DNA from: DATIUV01 sp049322755
Lineage (GTDB): Bacteria > Pseudomonadota > Gammaproteobacteria > Burkholderiales > UBA6910
Direction of reading: 5' to 3'
Length of the DNA stretch: 64,000 nucleotides
Assembly (NCBI GenBank): GCA_049322755.1
Contig: JBMOQX010000072.1
Location: forward strand, 1-64,000
Shown here: positions 41,458-50,297 of the stretch, in pieces
Position numbering within the stretch: position 1 is the first letter of the stretch
Layout: each line of letters starts with the position of its first letter
The notes under the pieces: model-generated
What the model was told of the DNA's origin: nothing
Databases searched by the model: none
Seen by the model: the letters and a program-made list of their open reading frames with translations, nothing else
Translations under genes and position numbers: made by a program

Positions 41458-42534
41458 ATGATCCGAGCCTTCCTGAAAACGAATGTGTCCGGCGCCGCGT
41501 CCCGCCGATCCCGGGCCGCCGCCGCGCCGGCGCTCCTCGCGCTGGCGCTGAGCGCGTGCGCCGGCACGGTGGACGCCAATGGCGAGCGGCAGTTCCCCAA
41601 AGCGGAGGTGGACGCGTTCGCCGGTCGCGTCGCGGCCCAGCACGGGCTGGACGCGGCCGAGGTGTCGCGGCTGGTGGCCGACGCCCGCTTCCAGCCGCGC
41701 ATCGTGCAACTGATGGACCGCCCGGCGGAGGCCAAGCCCTGGGCGGACTACCGGGCGATCTTCATCACGCCGGCGCGCATCGCCGGCGGCGTCGAGTTCT
41801 GGGGGGTGCACGAGGAGACCCTGGCGCGGGCGCGCCGGCAGTTCGGCGTTTCCGAGGAAGTGATCGTCGCCATCATCGGCGTCGAGACCAAGTACGGCAC
41901 CAACACCGGCTCGTTCCGGGTGCTGGACGCGCTCGCGACGCTGGCGTTCGGCTATCCGCGGCGCGCCGAATATTTCTCCCGCGAACTGGAGAATTTCGTG
42001 CTGCTCACGCGCGACAACGGCCTTGACCCGCTGGCGCTGGAGGGCTCCTACGCCGGCGCCATCGGCATTCCCCAGTTCATGCCCAGCAGCTATCGCGCCT
42101 ATGCGGTGGATTTCGACGGCGACGGCAGGGCGGATCTGGCGGGCAATCCGGTCGACGCCATCGGCAGCGTGGCCAACTATCTGGCCAGGCACGGCTGGGC
42201 CGAAGGCGCGCCGGTGGCGGTGCAGGCCGAAGTGGGCGATACGGCGCTCGGGACCGACAGCCGGCCGCGGCGCCAGGTCGCGGAACTGAGGGCCGGCGGC
42301 GTCACGCCGCTGGCGCAGGTGGACGACGCGAGCAAGGCGGCGCTGTTGAAATTCGAGATCGGCGAGGGTGCCGAGTACTGGCTCGGCTTCCAGAACTTTT
42401 ACGTCATCAAGCGCTACAACAATTCCAATTTCTACGCCATGGCGGTGGCGCAGCTGGCGTCCGAGATCAAGGGCCTGCGGGAGGCGGTACTGAAAGCGAA
42501 AGCCGAGCGCGCGGCCGCCGCGCTCCCGCGTTAG
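41458..42534 (+). CDS. mltB: lytic murein transglycosylase B
   Basis: The 358-residue protein is an MltB-type (family 3) lytic transglycosylase. The N-terminus has a signal with lipobox LSAC (Cys near residue 33), so it is an outer-membrane lipoprotein. The catalytic Glu is in IIGVETKYGTNTG near residue 140, followed by GSYAGAIGIPQFMPSSYRAYAVD and the late family segment FYVIKRYNNSNFYAMAV. It cuts peptidoglycan during growth and is core in this class. The ATG at 41458 is used; earlier frames are non-coding in character. Confidence 0.93.
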   Translation: MIRAFLKTNVSGAASRRSRAAAAPALLALALSACAGTVDANGERQFPKAEVDAFAGRVAAQHGLDAAEVSRLVADARFQPRIVQLMDRPAEAKPWADYRAIFITPARIAGGVEFWGVHEETLARARRQFGVSEEVIVAIIGVETKYGTNTGSFRVLDALATLAFGYPRRAEYFSRELENFVLLTRDNGLDPLALEGSYAGAIGIPQFMPSSYRAYAVDFDGDGRADLAGNPVDAIGSVANYLARHGWAEGAPVAVQAEVGDTALGTDSRPRRQVAELRAGGVTPLAQVDDASKAALLKFEIGEGAEYWLGFQNFYVIKRYNNSNFYAMAVAQLASEIKGLREAVLKAKAERAAAALPR

Positions 42535-42578
42535 CGCCGCCGCGGTTGGAAGGCGGCCGCTACCGGTCCGGCGCGGCG

Positions 42579-43661
42579 TCAGGCGGCCTGGTCGTGGCGG
42601 AACGCCACCACGTGATCGGCCTCCAGGCGAATGCCGATCCTTTCCCCGATGCGGTGATTGTGGTGGCTGGGCACCAGGGAGAGCACCTCGGCGCCGCTGT
42701 CCAGGCGCAGAGTGTAGAGAATGTCGGCGCCGCGGAACGCCTTGTGCATCACTTCCGCCTTCATCGGGCTCAGGTCGTCGTGCACCACGTCGTCCGGCCG
42801 CAGCAGCACGTCGACGAAGCAGTTCCTGCCGCAGGCGGCGCAGTTGTAGGCTTCCGCACACTCGTGCGGGATCTCGCCCCGCAGCATCCCGAGCTCGATC
42901 TCGACTTCCTTGGGGCTCAGCACCTTGCCGGGGACGAACACGCCCTGGCCGATGAAATCGGCGACGAAGCGGTTGGCGGGCCGGTGGTAGAGGTTGTAGG
43001 GGGCGTCCCACTGCTCGATGCGGCCCTCGTTCATGATGCCCACCTCGTCGGCCATGGCGAAGGCCTCGTTCTGGTCGTGGGTCACCAGGATCGCGGTGAT
43101 GTTCTGGCGCTTGAGCAGATCACGCACCTCCTGGGAGAGCCGCGCCCGCAATTCCACGTCCAGGTTGGAGAAGGGCTCGTCCAGCAGCAGCAGGTCCGGC
43201 TCCGGCGCCAGCGCGCGGGCGAGGGCGACGCGCTGCTGCTGGCCGCCGGAGAGCTGGTGCGGATAGACGCTGCCGGCATGGGCCAGGCCCACCACGTCCA
43301 GCAGTTCACCGACGCGCCGGGCCTTGTCCTTGCCCGAGCGCCCGCGCAGGCCGAAGCCGACGTTCTCGGCGACGGTGAGATGGGGGAACAGCGCATAGTC
43401 CTGGAACACCATGCCGACGCGGCGTTGCTCGGTGGCCACCTGATGGCCGGGCCGGGAGACGGCGACCCCGTTGATGCGGATCTCGCCGGCGCTCACCGGT
43501 TCGAATCCAGCGATGCAGCGCAGCACCGTGGTCTTTCCGCAGCCGCTGGCGCCGAGCAGGCAGCCGATGCTGCCTCGCTGCAACGACAGCGACAGCCCGT
43601 GCAACACCGGGCGGCTGCCGTACGCGTGATGGAGCCGGTCGATTTCAAGCAAGGCGTTCAT
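42579..43661 (-). CDS. fbpC: iron(III) ABC transporter ATP-binding protein
   Basis: The 360-residue ATPase has Walker A GASGCGKTT, the signature LSGGQQQR, Walker B LLLLDEPFSNLD and the H-loop LVTHDQNEA, followed by a C-terminal TOBE-like regulatory domain. It is the FbpC/PotA type that energises ferric iron uptake. A Cys cluster, C-x5-C-x2-C-x3-C (in CAEAYNCAACGRNC near residues 268-281), sits at the start of the regulatory domain and could bind a metal or Fe-S cluster. It is divergent from the permease across a Fur-like site. Confidence 0.92.
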   Translation of the reverse strand: MNALLEIDRLHHAYGSRPVLHGLSLSLQRGSIGCLLGASGCGKTTVLRCIAGFEPVSAGEIRINGVAVSRPGHQVATEQRRVGMVFQDYALFPHLTVAENVGFGLRGRSGKDKARRVGELLDVVGLAHAGSVYPHQLSGGQQQRVALARALAPEPDLLLLDEPFSNLDVELRARLSQEVRDLLKRQNITAILVTHDQNEAFAMADEVGIMNEGRIEQWDAPYNLYHRPANRFVADFIGQGVFVPGKVLSPKEVEIELGMLRGEIPHECAEAYNCAACGRNCFVDVLLRPDDVVHDDLSPMKAEVMHKAFRGADILYTLRLDSGAEVLSLVPSHHNHRIGERIGIRLEADHVVAFRHDQAA

Positions 43662-43698
43662 TGGCCGGCATTTTCTTCCGTTGATCCGGGACGGGACG

Positions 43699-43727
43699 GA
43701 TTATGATAATAACTCTTCTCATTATCA
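43699..43727. promoter_or_regulatory. Fur-box-like site between fbpC and fbpB
   Basis: GATTATGATAATAACTCTT followed by CTCATTATC resembles overlapping Fur boxes (consensus GATAATGATAATCATTATC; the first 19 bases agree at about 14 positions). It lies between the divergent iron-transport genes and is AT-rich. Confidence 0.7.
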
Positions 43728-43731
43728 ACAA

Positions 43732-45435
43732 ATGTGGGGCATGGTGCCGGTGATTCCAAGGCGGTTTCACCCTCTGAGAATCGGGGTTATCCCGTGCGCG
43801 GCCTTGTCGCTGGTGCCGGTGCTGAGCGTGCTGTTCAACCTGCTCACCGCCGCGCCGACCGATGCGTGGGACCACATCGCTCGTACCGTGCTGGCGGATT
43901 ACATCTGGAACACCGTGTGGCTGGTGCTGGGGGTGGCGGCCGGCGTCACCAGCATGGGCGTGGTCTCGGCGTGGCTGGTCACCATGTACTCGTTTCCCGG
44001 GCGCCGCGCGCTGGAGTGGGCGCTGATCCTGCCCATGGCGATGCCGGCGTACGTGATGGCCTACGCGTACACGGATTTCTTCCAGCTCACCGGGCCGCTG
44101 CAGACCTGGCTGCGCGAGCTGACCGGGTGGGGGCCGCGCGACTACTGGTTTCCGGAGATCCGCTCGCTGCCGGGCGCCATCGCCATGTTCATGTTCACGC
44201 TCTATCCCTACGTCTACCTGCTCGCGCGCACTGCGTTCCTGGAGCGCTCGGAGGCGATGCTGGAAGCCGCCCGCACCCTCGGCCACGGCCCCTGGAGCGC
44301 GTTCTTTCGCGTGTCGCTGCCGATGGCGCGTCCCGCGCTGGTCGCCGGTTCCGCGCTGGCGCTGATGGAGACACTGGCGGATTTCGGCACCGTGGCGTAT
44401 TTCGGCGTGCAGACCTTCACCACCGGCATCTACCGCGCGTGGTTCTCGATGGGCGACCGGGTGGTGGCGGCGCAGCTGTCCGCGTCGCTGCTGGGTTTCG
44501 TGCTGCTGGTGCTGACGCTGGAGCGGCTGAGCCGCGGCCGCGCGCGTTTCTACAACACCAGCCAGCGGGACAAGGCCCACGTCGCGCGGCGGCTCGCCGG
44601 CGGGCGTGCGGCGCTGGCGTTCGTTGCCTGCGCGCTGCCTTTGGGCTTCGGCTTCCTGCTGCCGGCGGGCATCCTGGCGCATCTGGCCTGGTCGGTGGAA
44701 AACGCGGGCTTCGGCGCGCGCTTCGTCGGCCTCGCGACCAACACCGTAACGCTGGCCGCCGTGACCGCGGTGATTGCCGTGGCGCTGTCGCTGGCGTTCG
44801 TCTACAACGCGCGGCTGTATCCGGGTCCCCTGGCGCGCGGGCTCAACCGCCTGGTGAGCCTCGGCTACGCCGTGCCGGGCATCGTGATCGCGGTCGGCGT
44901 GCTGATCCCGCTGGCGCGCTTCGACAATGCGCTGGACGCCTGGATGCGCGAGGCGTTCGGCGTCTCCACCGGGCTGCTGCTCACCGGCACCATGACCGCG
45001 CTGGTCTACGCCTACCTGGTGCGGTTCATGTCGGCGTCGCTGCAGACGGTGGATGCGGGCCTGGCGAAGATCCGTCCCAGCATGGACGACGCCGCGCGCA
45101 GCCTCGGCGCCGGGCCGGTGGAGACGCTGCGCCGGGTGCACGCGCCGATGCTGGCGAAGAGCCTGCTGGTGGCGGGGCTGATCGTGTTCGTCGACGTGAT
45201 GAAGGAGCTGCCGGCGACGCTGGTGATGCGGCCGTTCAACCTCGATACGCTGGCCACCCACGTCTACAACCTGGCCGCCGACGAGCGCCTGGCGGAGGCG
45301 GCGCTGCCGTCGCTGGCCATCGTCGCCGTCGGGCTGGTGCCGCTGATTGTGATCGCACGCTCGATGGCGGCGACGAAAAAGGCGGCGGCCGACGTGCCGG
45401 CCACCGCCCTGGTGCCCGCGGGAGGGGCGGGCTGA
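43732..45435 (+). CDS. fbpB: iron(III) ABC transporter permease
   Basis: The permease of about 567 residues is a fused two-module protein with roughly twelve membrane segments. Each half has a binding-protein-dependent transport (EAA) loop, EAARTLGHGPWSAFFRVSLP in the first half and DAARSLGAGPVETLRRVHAP in the second, where FbpC docks. This is the FbpB/SfuB layout. The start is uncertain: ATG 43732 or 43741, both without a strong ribosome site. It converges with fbpA, the stops only about ten bases apart. Confidence 0.9.
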   Translation: MWGMVPVIPRRFHPLRIGVIPCAALSLVPVLSVLFNLLTAAPTDAWDHIARTVLADYIWNTVWLVLGVAAGVTSMGVVSAWLVTMYSFPGRRALEWALILPMAMPAYVMAYAYTDFFQLTGPLQTWLRELTGWGPRDYWFPEIRSLPGAIAMFMFTLYPYVYLLARTAFLERSEAMLEAARTLGHGPWSAFFRVSLPMARPALVAGSALALMETLADFGTVAYFGVQTFTTGIYRAWFSMGDRVVAAQLSASLLGFVLLVLTLERLSRGRARFYNTSQRDKAHVARRLAGGRAALAFVACALPLGFGFLLPAGILAHLAWSVENAGFGARFVGLATNTVTLAAVTAVIAVALSLAFVYNARLYPGPLARGLNRLVSLGYAVPGIVIAVGVLIPLARFDNALDAWMREAFGVSTGLLLTGTMTALVYAYLVRFMSASLQTVDAGLAKIRPSMDDAARSLGAGPVETLRRVHAPMLAKSLLVAGLIVFVDVMKELPATLVMRPFNLDTLATHVYNLAADERLAEAALPSLAIVAVGLVPLIVIARSMAATKKAAADVPATALVPAGGAG

Positions 45436-45445
45436 AAACCGGCCG

Positions 45446-46480
45446 TTACTTCCAGCCGACGAGGTCGAACAGCTTCTGCGCCGCCGGCTGGTGCCGGCCG
45501 AGCTCGCCGACGTTGAGCGGGTCGGCCTTGAACTTGCCCAGCTGCGCGAGCGCGGGATTGCTGAACGACGCGCTCTCCACCACCGGCCATTCGTTGTTGC
45601 CGCCGGCGAAGTAGGCCTGGGCCGCGTCGCCGGCCAGATACTCGAGGAACTTCACCGCGGCGTCCTTGTGCGGCGCGGTCTTCACCAGGCCGGCGCCGGA
45701 GATGTTGACGTGGGTGCCGCGGCCGTCCTGGTCGGGGAAGACGACGCCGGTCCGGGCCACCACCTCCTTGTCCGCCGGCTTGTCGGAGTTCATCAGCCGC
45801 ACGTAGTAGTAGTGGTTGGCGATGGCGACATCGCACTCGCCGGCGGCCACCGCCTTGATCTGGTCGGTATCGCCGCCCTTCGGATCGCGCGCGAAGTTCT
45901 CGCGCACGCCCCTGGCCCAGGCCTGGGCCTGGGTCTCGCCGTCGTGGGCGATCTTCGCCGCCAGCAGCGACAGGTTGTAGATGTTGGTGGACGAGCGCAC
46001 GCAGACGCGGCCTTTCCACTTCGGATCGGCGAGGTCGGCGTAGGATCTGATCTCGCCCGCCTTCACCTTGTCCCTGTTGTAGACGATGATCCGCGCCCGG
46101 TAGGAGAAACCGAACCAGCGGCCCCCGGGATCGCGGAAGGCGGCGGGAATCCGGCTTTCCAGCGTGGCCGATTTCACCGGTGCGAAGATGCCGGCCTGCT
46201 CGGCGCGCCACAACCGTCCGGCGTCGACGGTGATGAGCACATCGGCGGGGCTGTTGGCGCCCTCGCTCTTGATGCGCTCGATCAGCGCGTCGTCCTTGCC
46301 CTCGATCAGGTTCACCTTGATGCCCGTGGCCTTGGTGAAATCGCCATAGAGGCGCTCGTCGGTCTGGTAATGGCGCGACGAATAGACGTTGACGACTTTT
46401 TCCTGGGCTGGCGCCGAGGGCGCCAGCGCCATGGCGGCGACGGCCAGCAGGGCAGCGGAAGTGGCCCGGACCCGGGTCAT
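45446..46480 (-). CDS. fbpA: periplasmic iron(III)-binding protein
   Basis: The 344-residue protein has a signal peptide (cleavage near ..APAQEKVV) and the FbpA family features: VNVYSSRHYQTDERLYGDFT, LLAAKIAHDG, and the paired Tyr residues NHYYYVRLMN that bind iron. It delivers Fe3+ to the FbpB/FbpC importer. A GGAGAAAC ribosome site precedes the ATG. The gene lies downstream of a Fur-like region shared with the DUF2325-like gene. Confidence 0.94.
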   Translation of the reverse strand: MTRVRATSAALLAVAAMALAPSAPAQEKVVNVYSSRHYQTDERLYGDFTKATGIKVNLIEGKDDALIERIKSEGANSPADVLITVDAGRLWRAEQAGIFAPVKSATLESRIPAAFRDPGGRWFGFSYRARIIVYNRDKVKAGEIRSYADLADPKWKGRVCVRSSTNIYNLSLLAAKIAHDGETQAQAWARGVRENFARDPKGGDTDQIKAVAAGECDVAIANHYYYVRLMNSDKPADKEVVARTGVVFPDQDGRGTHVNISGAGLVKTAPHKDAAVKFLEYLAGDAAQAYFAGGNNEWPVVESASFSNPALAQLGKFKADPLNVGELGRHQPAAQKLFDLVGWK

Positions 46481-46559
46481 GACGTTTCTCCTTGGTCGAA
46501 TCGTTCGGCGCGGTCGGCGCCGAGGGGTTGGGGAAAGTGCTCGTTGACACGCAAACAAG

Positions 46560-46602
46560 AATAATTATTATTTGCTGTACCTGTCAACAACAATCATTCT
46601 CA
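46560..46602. promoter_or_regulatory. Fur-box-like region between fbpA and DUF2325-like gene
   Basis: AATAATTATT (46560-46569, palindrome) and AATCATTCTCAT (46590-46601) are half-matches to Fur boxes in an AT-rich patch of a GC-rich region. It lies between two divergent genes, one of which is fbpA. Confidence 0.6.
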
Positions 46603-46615
46603 TCCAGATCTTTCC

Positions 46616-46912
46616 ATGAACGCCATGATCATCGGCCGGCCGCCGTCGCAGACGCTGCAGAATGCGCTGAATCGATTGAATATCCGGATGGTCCGATGGC
46701 TCGCGGGGGACAACGTCGTATTGTTCCCGACGGCCATCGCCCCCGAGATCAACGTGGTGATTATTTTGGAGGACTTCAGCAGTCCGAAACTGGCGCGATG
46801 CGCCCGGCAGCGGGCCGAGCGACGGTCGATTCCGGTGCTTCGTTGCGTTCCCAGCGTGAGCGCTCTGGCCGGCGCATGGAGCGCGGCGTTCCGGGGACCC
46901 GCCCTCGTTTGA
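46616..46912 (+). CDS. DUF2325-like protein
   Basis: The 98-residue protein starts MNAMIIG and shows the DUF2325 pattern: a Rossmann-like strand, an INVVIILEDFSSPKLARCAR block, and a later IPVLRCVPSVSAL segment. Proteins of this family often accompany metal or redox genes, with unknown role. It is divergent from fbpA across the Fur-like region, so iron control is likely. It ends 39 bases from the opposing hypothetical gene. Confidence 0.65.
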   Translation: MNAMIIGRPPSQTLQNALNRLNIRMVRWLAGDNVVLFPTAIAPEINVVIILEDFSSPKLARCARQRAERRSIPVLRCVPSVSALAGAWSAAFRGPALV

Positions 46913-46951
46913 TCCTCCTGCGTGCTGCGCGACCGCCCGACCGGTCGCGAC

Positions 46952-47605
46952 CTACCGCCGCGGGAAGCCGTCGGGCGTGGCGAAGCGGATCACCGTGAAC
47001 AGCCGCCCCTCGAACCAGGCGTCGTAATTGATGCCGTCGGCCAGTTCCCAGACGCGGAAACCCCGCTGCGGGGCCGGCTCGATGGCGACAAACCGGATGT
47101 GGGGCGTGAGCAGCCGGACGCTCGCCGAGACCCGCATGGGGTAATAGCCGTCGAGGAACCGGCGCATGAACGGGCCGTTGCTCAACGTGTAGGTGCCGTC
47201 GCCGTGGTTGCGCAGCGCCAGCGCTTCGGCGCGCAGGCAGACTTCCGCCTCCGCGCCCACGTCGCGCAGCTGCACCGACGGCCCCTCCACCCAGGCGCGG
47301 CCGACATTGCCCGCCTTCACGACTTCCAGATTGCGGATCCGCTCCGGGTTGAAGACGATCTGCGTGGCCGGCACCCGGTCCAGGTTCTCGTGGCACTGGG
47401 TCAGCACCGTCCAGCCATCCTCCAGGCTGCGCTCCGAGATCTGGATCGCATTGTGGTGGTGGTGGACGGGCTTGAGCGGCGGTTGGTCCAGAAAAACCAG
47501 ACGGCCCTCATTGACTTCCGCCGCGCCCTTTTCGGCGCCGGCCGGGGGCACGGCCGCCACCAGGGCGCAGACGAGGACGGCGGGAATCCAGAGCGGTCGG
47601 AACAT
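46952..47605 (-). CDS. exported hypothetical protein with His cluster
   Basis: The 217-residue protein has a signal peptide (cleavage near residue 24, ..PAGAEK). The early mature part has PVHHHHNAIQIS, followed by WTVLTQCHENLD and beta-rich sequence to the end. I do not recognise a family. The His cluster suggests metal binding in the periplasm. It is divergent from hoxF; the FNR-type box in between could also serve it. Confidence 0.7.
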   Translation of the reverse strand: MFRPLWIPAVLVCALVAAVPPAGAEKGAAEVNEGRLVFLDQPPLKPVHHHHNAIQISERSLEDGWTVLTQCHENLDRVPATQIVFNPERIRNLEVVKAGNVGRAWVEGPSVQLRDVGAEAEVCLRAEALALRNHGDGTYTLSNGPFMRRFLDGYYPMRVSASVRLLTPHIRFVAIEPAPQRGFRVWELADGINYDAWFEGRLFTVIRFATPDGFPRR

Positions 47606-47686
47606 GGGGACGCCCTATCGTAGCAAAGGTTGCTGCTGTGACTGCGAAATGCGCCCGGCGTTGCAGGCGTGCCGTCCACGGCGGAG

Positions 47687-47727
47687 TTGATCTGCATCAA
47701 CCTGCCGCCGGGTCAGCCGGCTATACT
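47687..47727 (+). promoter_or_regulatory. FNR/ANR box and -10 upstream of hoxF
   Basis: TTGATCTGCATCAA (47687-47700) is a perfect match to TTGAT-N4-ATCAA. TATACT (47722-47727) is a good -10 hexamer. The box centre lies about 40 bases upstream of the expected transcription start, the usual spot for class II activation. Confidence 0.85.
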
Positions 47728-47772
47728 GAGAGCGGTCGGTGGCGCGACGGCAGCGTGACCGGCAAATTCACC

Positions 47773-49569
47773 ATGCGCAGCGCGACCGGCATCTCCGATA
47801 CCGTATCGTCCATTGCAGCGCGCCACGGCAACGATCCGTCGCGGCTGCTCACGATGCTTTGCGACGTGCAGGATGCGCTCGGCGGCGTCCCCGGCGACGC
47901 CGTGGAGACGCTGGCGTCGCAGCTCGCGGTGCCGCGCACCGACGTCAACGCGCTGCTGTCCTTCTACGCCTTTTTCGAGCCGAATCCGCGCCCGCGCTAC
48001 ACCATTCTCTTCAGCGGCAACGTGATCGACGACATGGCCGGCAAGGCGGCGATGAAGGACCGCCTGTGCCAGCGCCTGTGGGTCGAGCCCGGCAAGGTGT
48101 CCGAGGACCGGCTGGTGTACGTGGGCGACACGTCCTGCATCGGGATGGGCGACCACGCGCCGGCGGCCCTGGTGAACGGCATCGCCGTGCCGCGGCTCAC
48201 GCCGGATCGCCTCGATGCGGTCTGCGAGCAGATCCTCGCCGGTCACCCGGTGGCGCAATGGCCCGCCGATCTGCTGGCGGTGGCCGACAACATCCGCCGC
48301 ACCGACCGGCTGCTGAACGAGCCGGTGGCGCCGGGCGCCGGTCTGCGCCGGGCGCTCGCGCTCGGCCCCGAGGCCATGCTGGAGGAACTCGTGGCGTCGA
48401 ATCTGCGCGGCCGCGGCGGCGCCGGCTACCCGACTGCGCGCAAGTGGAGTTCCTGCCGCGCCGCGCCCGGCACGGCCCACTGGGTGGTGTGCAACGCCGA
48501 TGAGGGCGAGCCCGGAACGTTCAAGGACCGGGTGCTGCTGGCGAGCCACGCCCACCAGGTGGTGGAGGGGATGACGCTGGCGGGGTATCTGGTGGGCGCC
48601 CGCCGCGGCTTCGTCTATCTCCGCGGCGAGTATCGCTACCTGCGGCCGGCGCTGGAGGCGACGCTCGCGCGCCGCCGCGAGGCCGGGATTCTGGGCGAAG
48701 CGATCCTGGGCCGCGGCGGGTTCGACTTCGACATCGAGATCGTGGTGGGGGCCGGCGCCTACATCTGCGGCGAGGAATCGGCCCTGATCGACTCGCTGGA
48801 GGGCAAGCCGGGGCGCCCGCGCAACCGGCCGCCGTACCCGGACACCCAGGGCTACCTGGACCAGCCGACGGTGGTGAACAATCCCGAGACGCTGGCCAAG
48901 GCCGCCGCGGTCGCGGCCTACGGACGCGACTGGCTCACCTCGCGCGGCACGCCGGAGTCCACCGGCACCAAGCTGATCAGCGTCTCCGGCGACTGCGAGC
49001 GTCCCGGCATCTACGAGCTGCCGTTCGGCGTCACGGTGCGCGAGGTGCTGGACGCCTGCGGCGCGCGCGACACCCAGGCGGTGCAGGTGAGCGGGCCCTC
49101 GGGGACCTGCGTGTCGTGGCGCGAGTTCGACCGGCGCATCGCCTTCGAGGACCTGGCCACGGCCGGCGCGTTCATGGTGTTCGACCGCAGCCGAGACCTG
49201 TTCGAGGTGGCGCGCAACTTCGCCCACTTCTTCGCCCACGAAAGCTGCGGCTTCTGCACGCCGTGCCGGGTCGGCACGCCGATCCTGGCGCGCACCATGG
49301 ACAAGCTGGCGCGCGGGCGCGGCACCGCCCACGACATGGCGGAGATGCGGCGTGTGAGCCGCATCCTGCGGGAGATGAGCCACTGCGCGCTGGGCCACAC
49401 CGCCGCCAACCCGGTGGTGCAGACCATGGAGAAGTTCCCCCAGGCCTACGAGCGGCGGCTGAAGGCTTTGACCTTCGAGCCCAGCTTCGACCTCGACGAG
49501 GCGCTGGCGCCGGCGCGCCGGATTACCGGCCGCGACGATCCGTGGGCGCACCTGGAGGAATCGCCGTGA
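47773..49569 (+). CDS. hoxF: NAD-reducing hydrogenase, diaphorase large subunit HoxF
   Basis: HoxF binds NAD and FMN and forms the diaphorase with HoxU. The N-terminal 160 residues are NuoE-like but keep only one obvious ligand Cys (DTSCIGMGD), as in other fused HoxF proteins. The NuoF-like part has the FMN motif LRGRGGAGYPTARKW near residue 210, the NAD motif GAGAYICGEESALIDSLEG near 325, and the 4Fe-4S ligands ESCGFCTPCRVGTP near 490 and a Cys in SHCALG near 536. The ATG at 47773 gives 598 residues, close to known HoxF (about 600). Confidence 0.94.
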   Translation: MRSATGISDTVSSIAARHGNDPSRLLTMLCDVQDALGGVPGDAVETLASQLAVPRTDVNALLSFYAFFEPNPRPRYTILFSGNVIDDMAGKAAMKDRLCQRLWVEPGKVSEDRLVYVGDTSCIGMGDHAPAALVNGIAVPRLTPDRLDAVCEQILAGHPVAQWPADLLAVADNIRRTDRLLNEPVAPGAGLRRALALGPEAMLEELVASNLRGRGGAGYPTARKWSSCRAAPGTAHWVVCNADEGEPGTFKDRVLLASHAHQVVEGMTLAGYLVGARRGFVYLRGEYRYLRPALEATLARRREAGILGEAILGRGGFDFDIEIVVGAGAYICGEESALIDSLEGKPGRPRNRPPYPDTQGYLDQPTVVNNPETLAKAAAVAAYGRDWLTSRGTPESTGTKLISVSGDCERPGIYELPFGVTVREVLDACGARDTQAVQVSGPSGTCVSWREFDRRIAFEDLATAGAFMVFDRSRDLFEVARNFAHFFAHESCGFCTPCRVGTPILARTMDKLARGRGTAHDMAEMRRVSRILREMSHCALGHTAANPVVQTMEKFPQAYERRLKALTFEPSFDLDEALAPARRITGRDDPWAHLEESP

Positions 49570-50297
49570 GCGAGTCGGCCAGCTTCACCCTCGACGGGCG
49601 CGAGGTGCGGTTTGCGCCCGGCGAAACCGTCATGCGGGCGGCGCTCGGCGCCGGCGTCTACATCCCGCACCTGTGCTATCACCCGGACTACGTTCCCCAC
49701 GGCAGCTGCAAGCTGTGCACCGTGAGCGTGAACGGCAAGCACGCCGCCGCCTGCACCACCCGCGCGGCGGCGGGGATGCGGGTCGAGAACGAGACCCCCG
49801 CGCTCAACGACATGCGCCGGGCGCTGATCCAGATGCTGTTCGTGGAGGGCAACCACACCTGTCCGGCGTGCGAGAAGACCGGCGCCTGCGAGCTGCAGGC
49901 GGTGGCCTACCACGTGGGCATGACGACGCCGCATTTCGAGCATTTCTTCCCCAGCCGCGATCTCGACGCGTCGCACCCCGACGTGTTCCTGGACCGCAAC
50001 CGCTGCATCCTGTGCGAGCTGTGCGTGCGCGCGAGCCGCGACGCCGACGGCAAGCGCGTGTTCGCCATCAACGGCCGCGGCATCCGCTCCCGCCTGGTGG
50101 TGAACTCGTTGAGCGGGCGCCTGGGCGACAGCGATCTGGCGGCCGGCGACGCGGCGGTGGCGGTGTGCCCGGTCGGGGCGATCCTGCGCAAGGGCGCCGC
50201 TTGGAAGACGCCCATCGGCGAGCGGCGCTACGACAAGGCCCCCATCGCGGAAGTGTCCGTGCGGGACTACGCGCAGCGCAGGCGCCGCCATGGCTGA
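49566..50297 (+). CDS. hoxU: NAD-reducing hydrogenase, diaphorase small subunit HoxU
   Basis: HoxU carries electrons between HoxF and the hydrogenase dimer. The 243-residue protein has an N-terminal 2Fe-2S ferredoxin domain (LCYHPDYVPHGSCKLCTVS), the NuoG-like Cys-His segment HTCPACEKTGACELQ, and 4Fe-4S motifs (RCILCELCVRAS and a later Cys in AVCPVGAI). The GTG start overlaps the hoxF stop (GTGA). Confidence 0.94.
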   Translation: MSESASFTLDGREVRFAPGETVMRAALGAGVYIPHLCYHPDYVPHGSCKLCTVSVNGKHAAACTTRAAAGMRVENETPALNDMRRALIQMLFVEGNHTCPACEKTGACELQAVAYHVGMTTPHFEHFFPSRDLDASHPDVFLDRNRCILCELCVRASRDADGKRVFAINGRGIRSRLVVNSLSGRLGDSDLAAGDAAVAVCPVGAILRKGAAWKTPIGERRYDKAPIAEVSVRDYAQRRRRHG

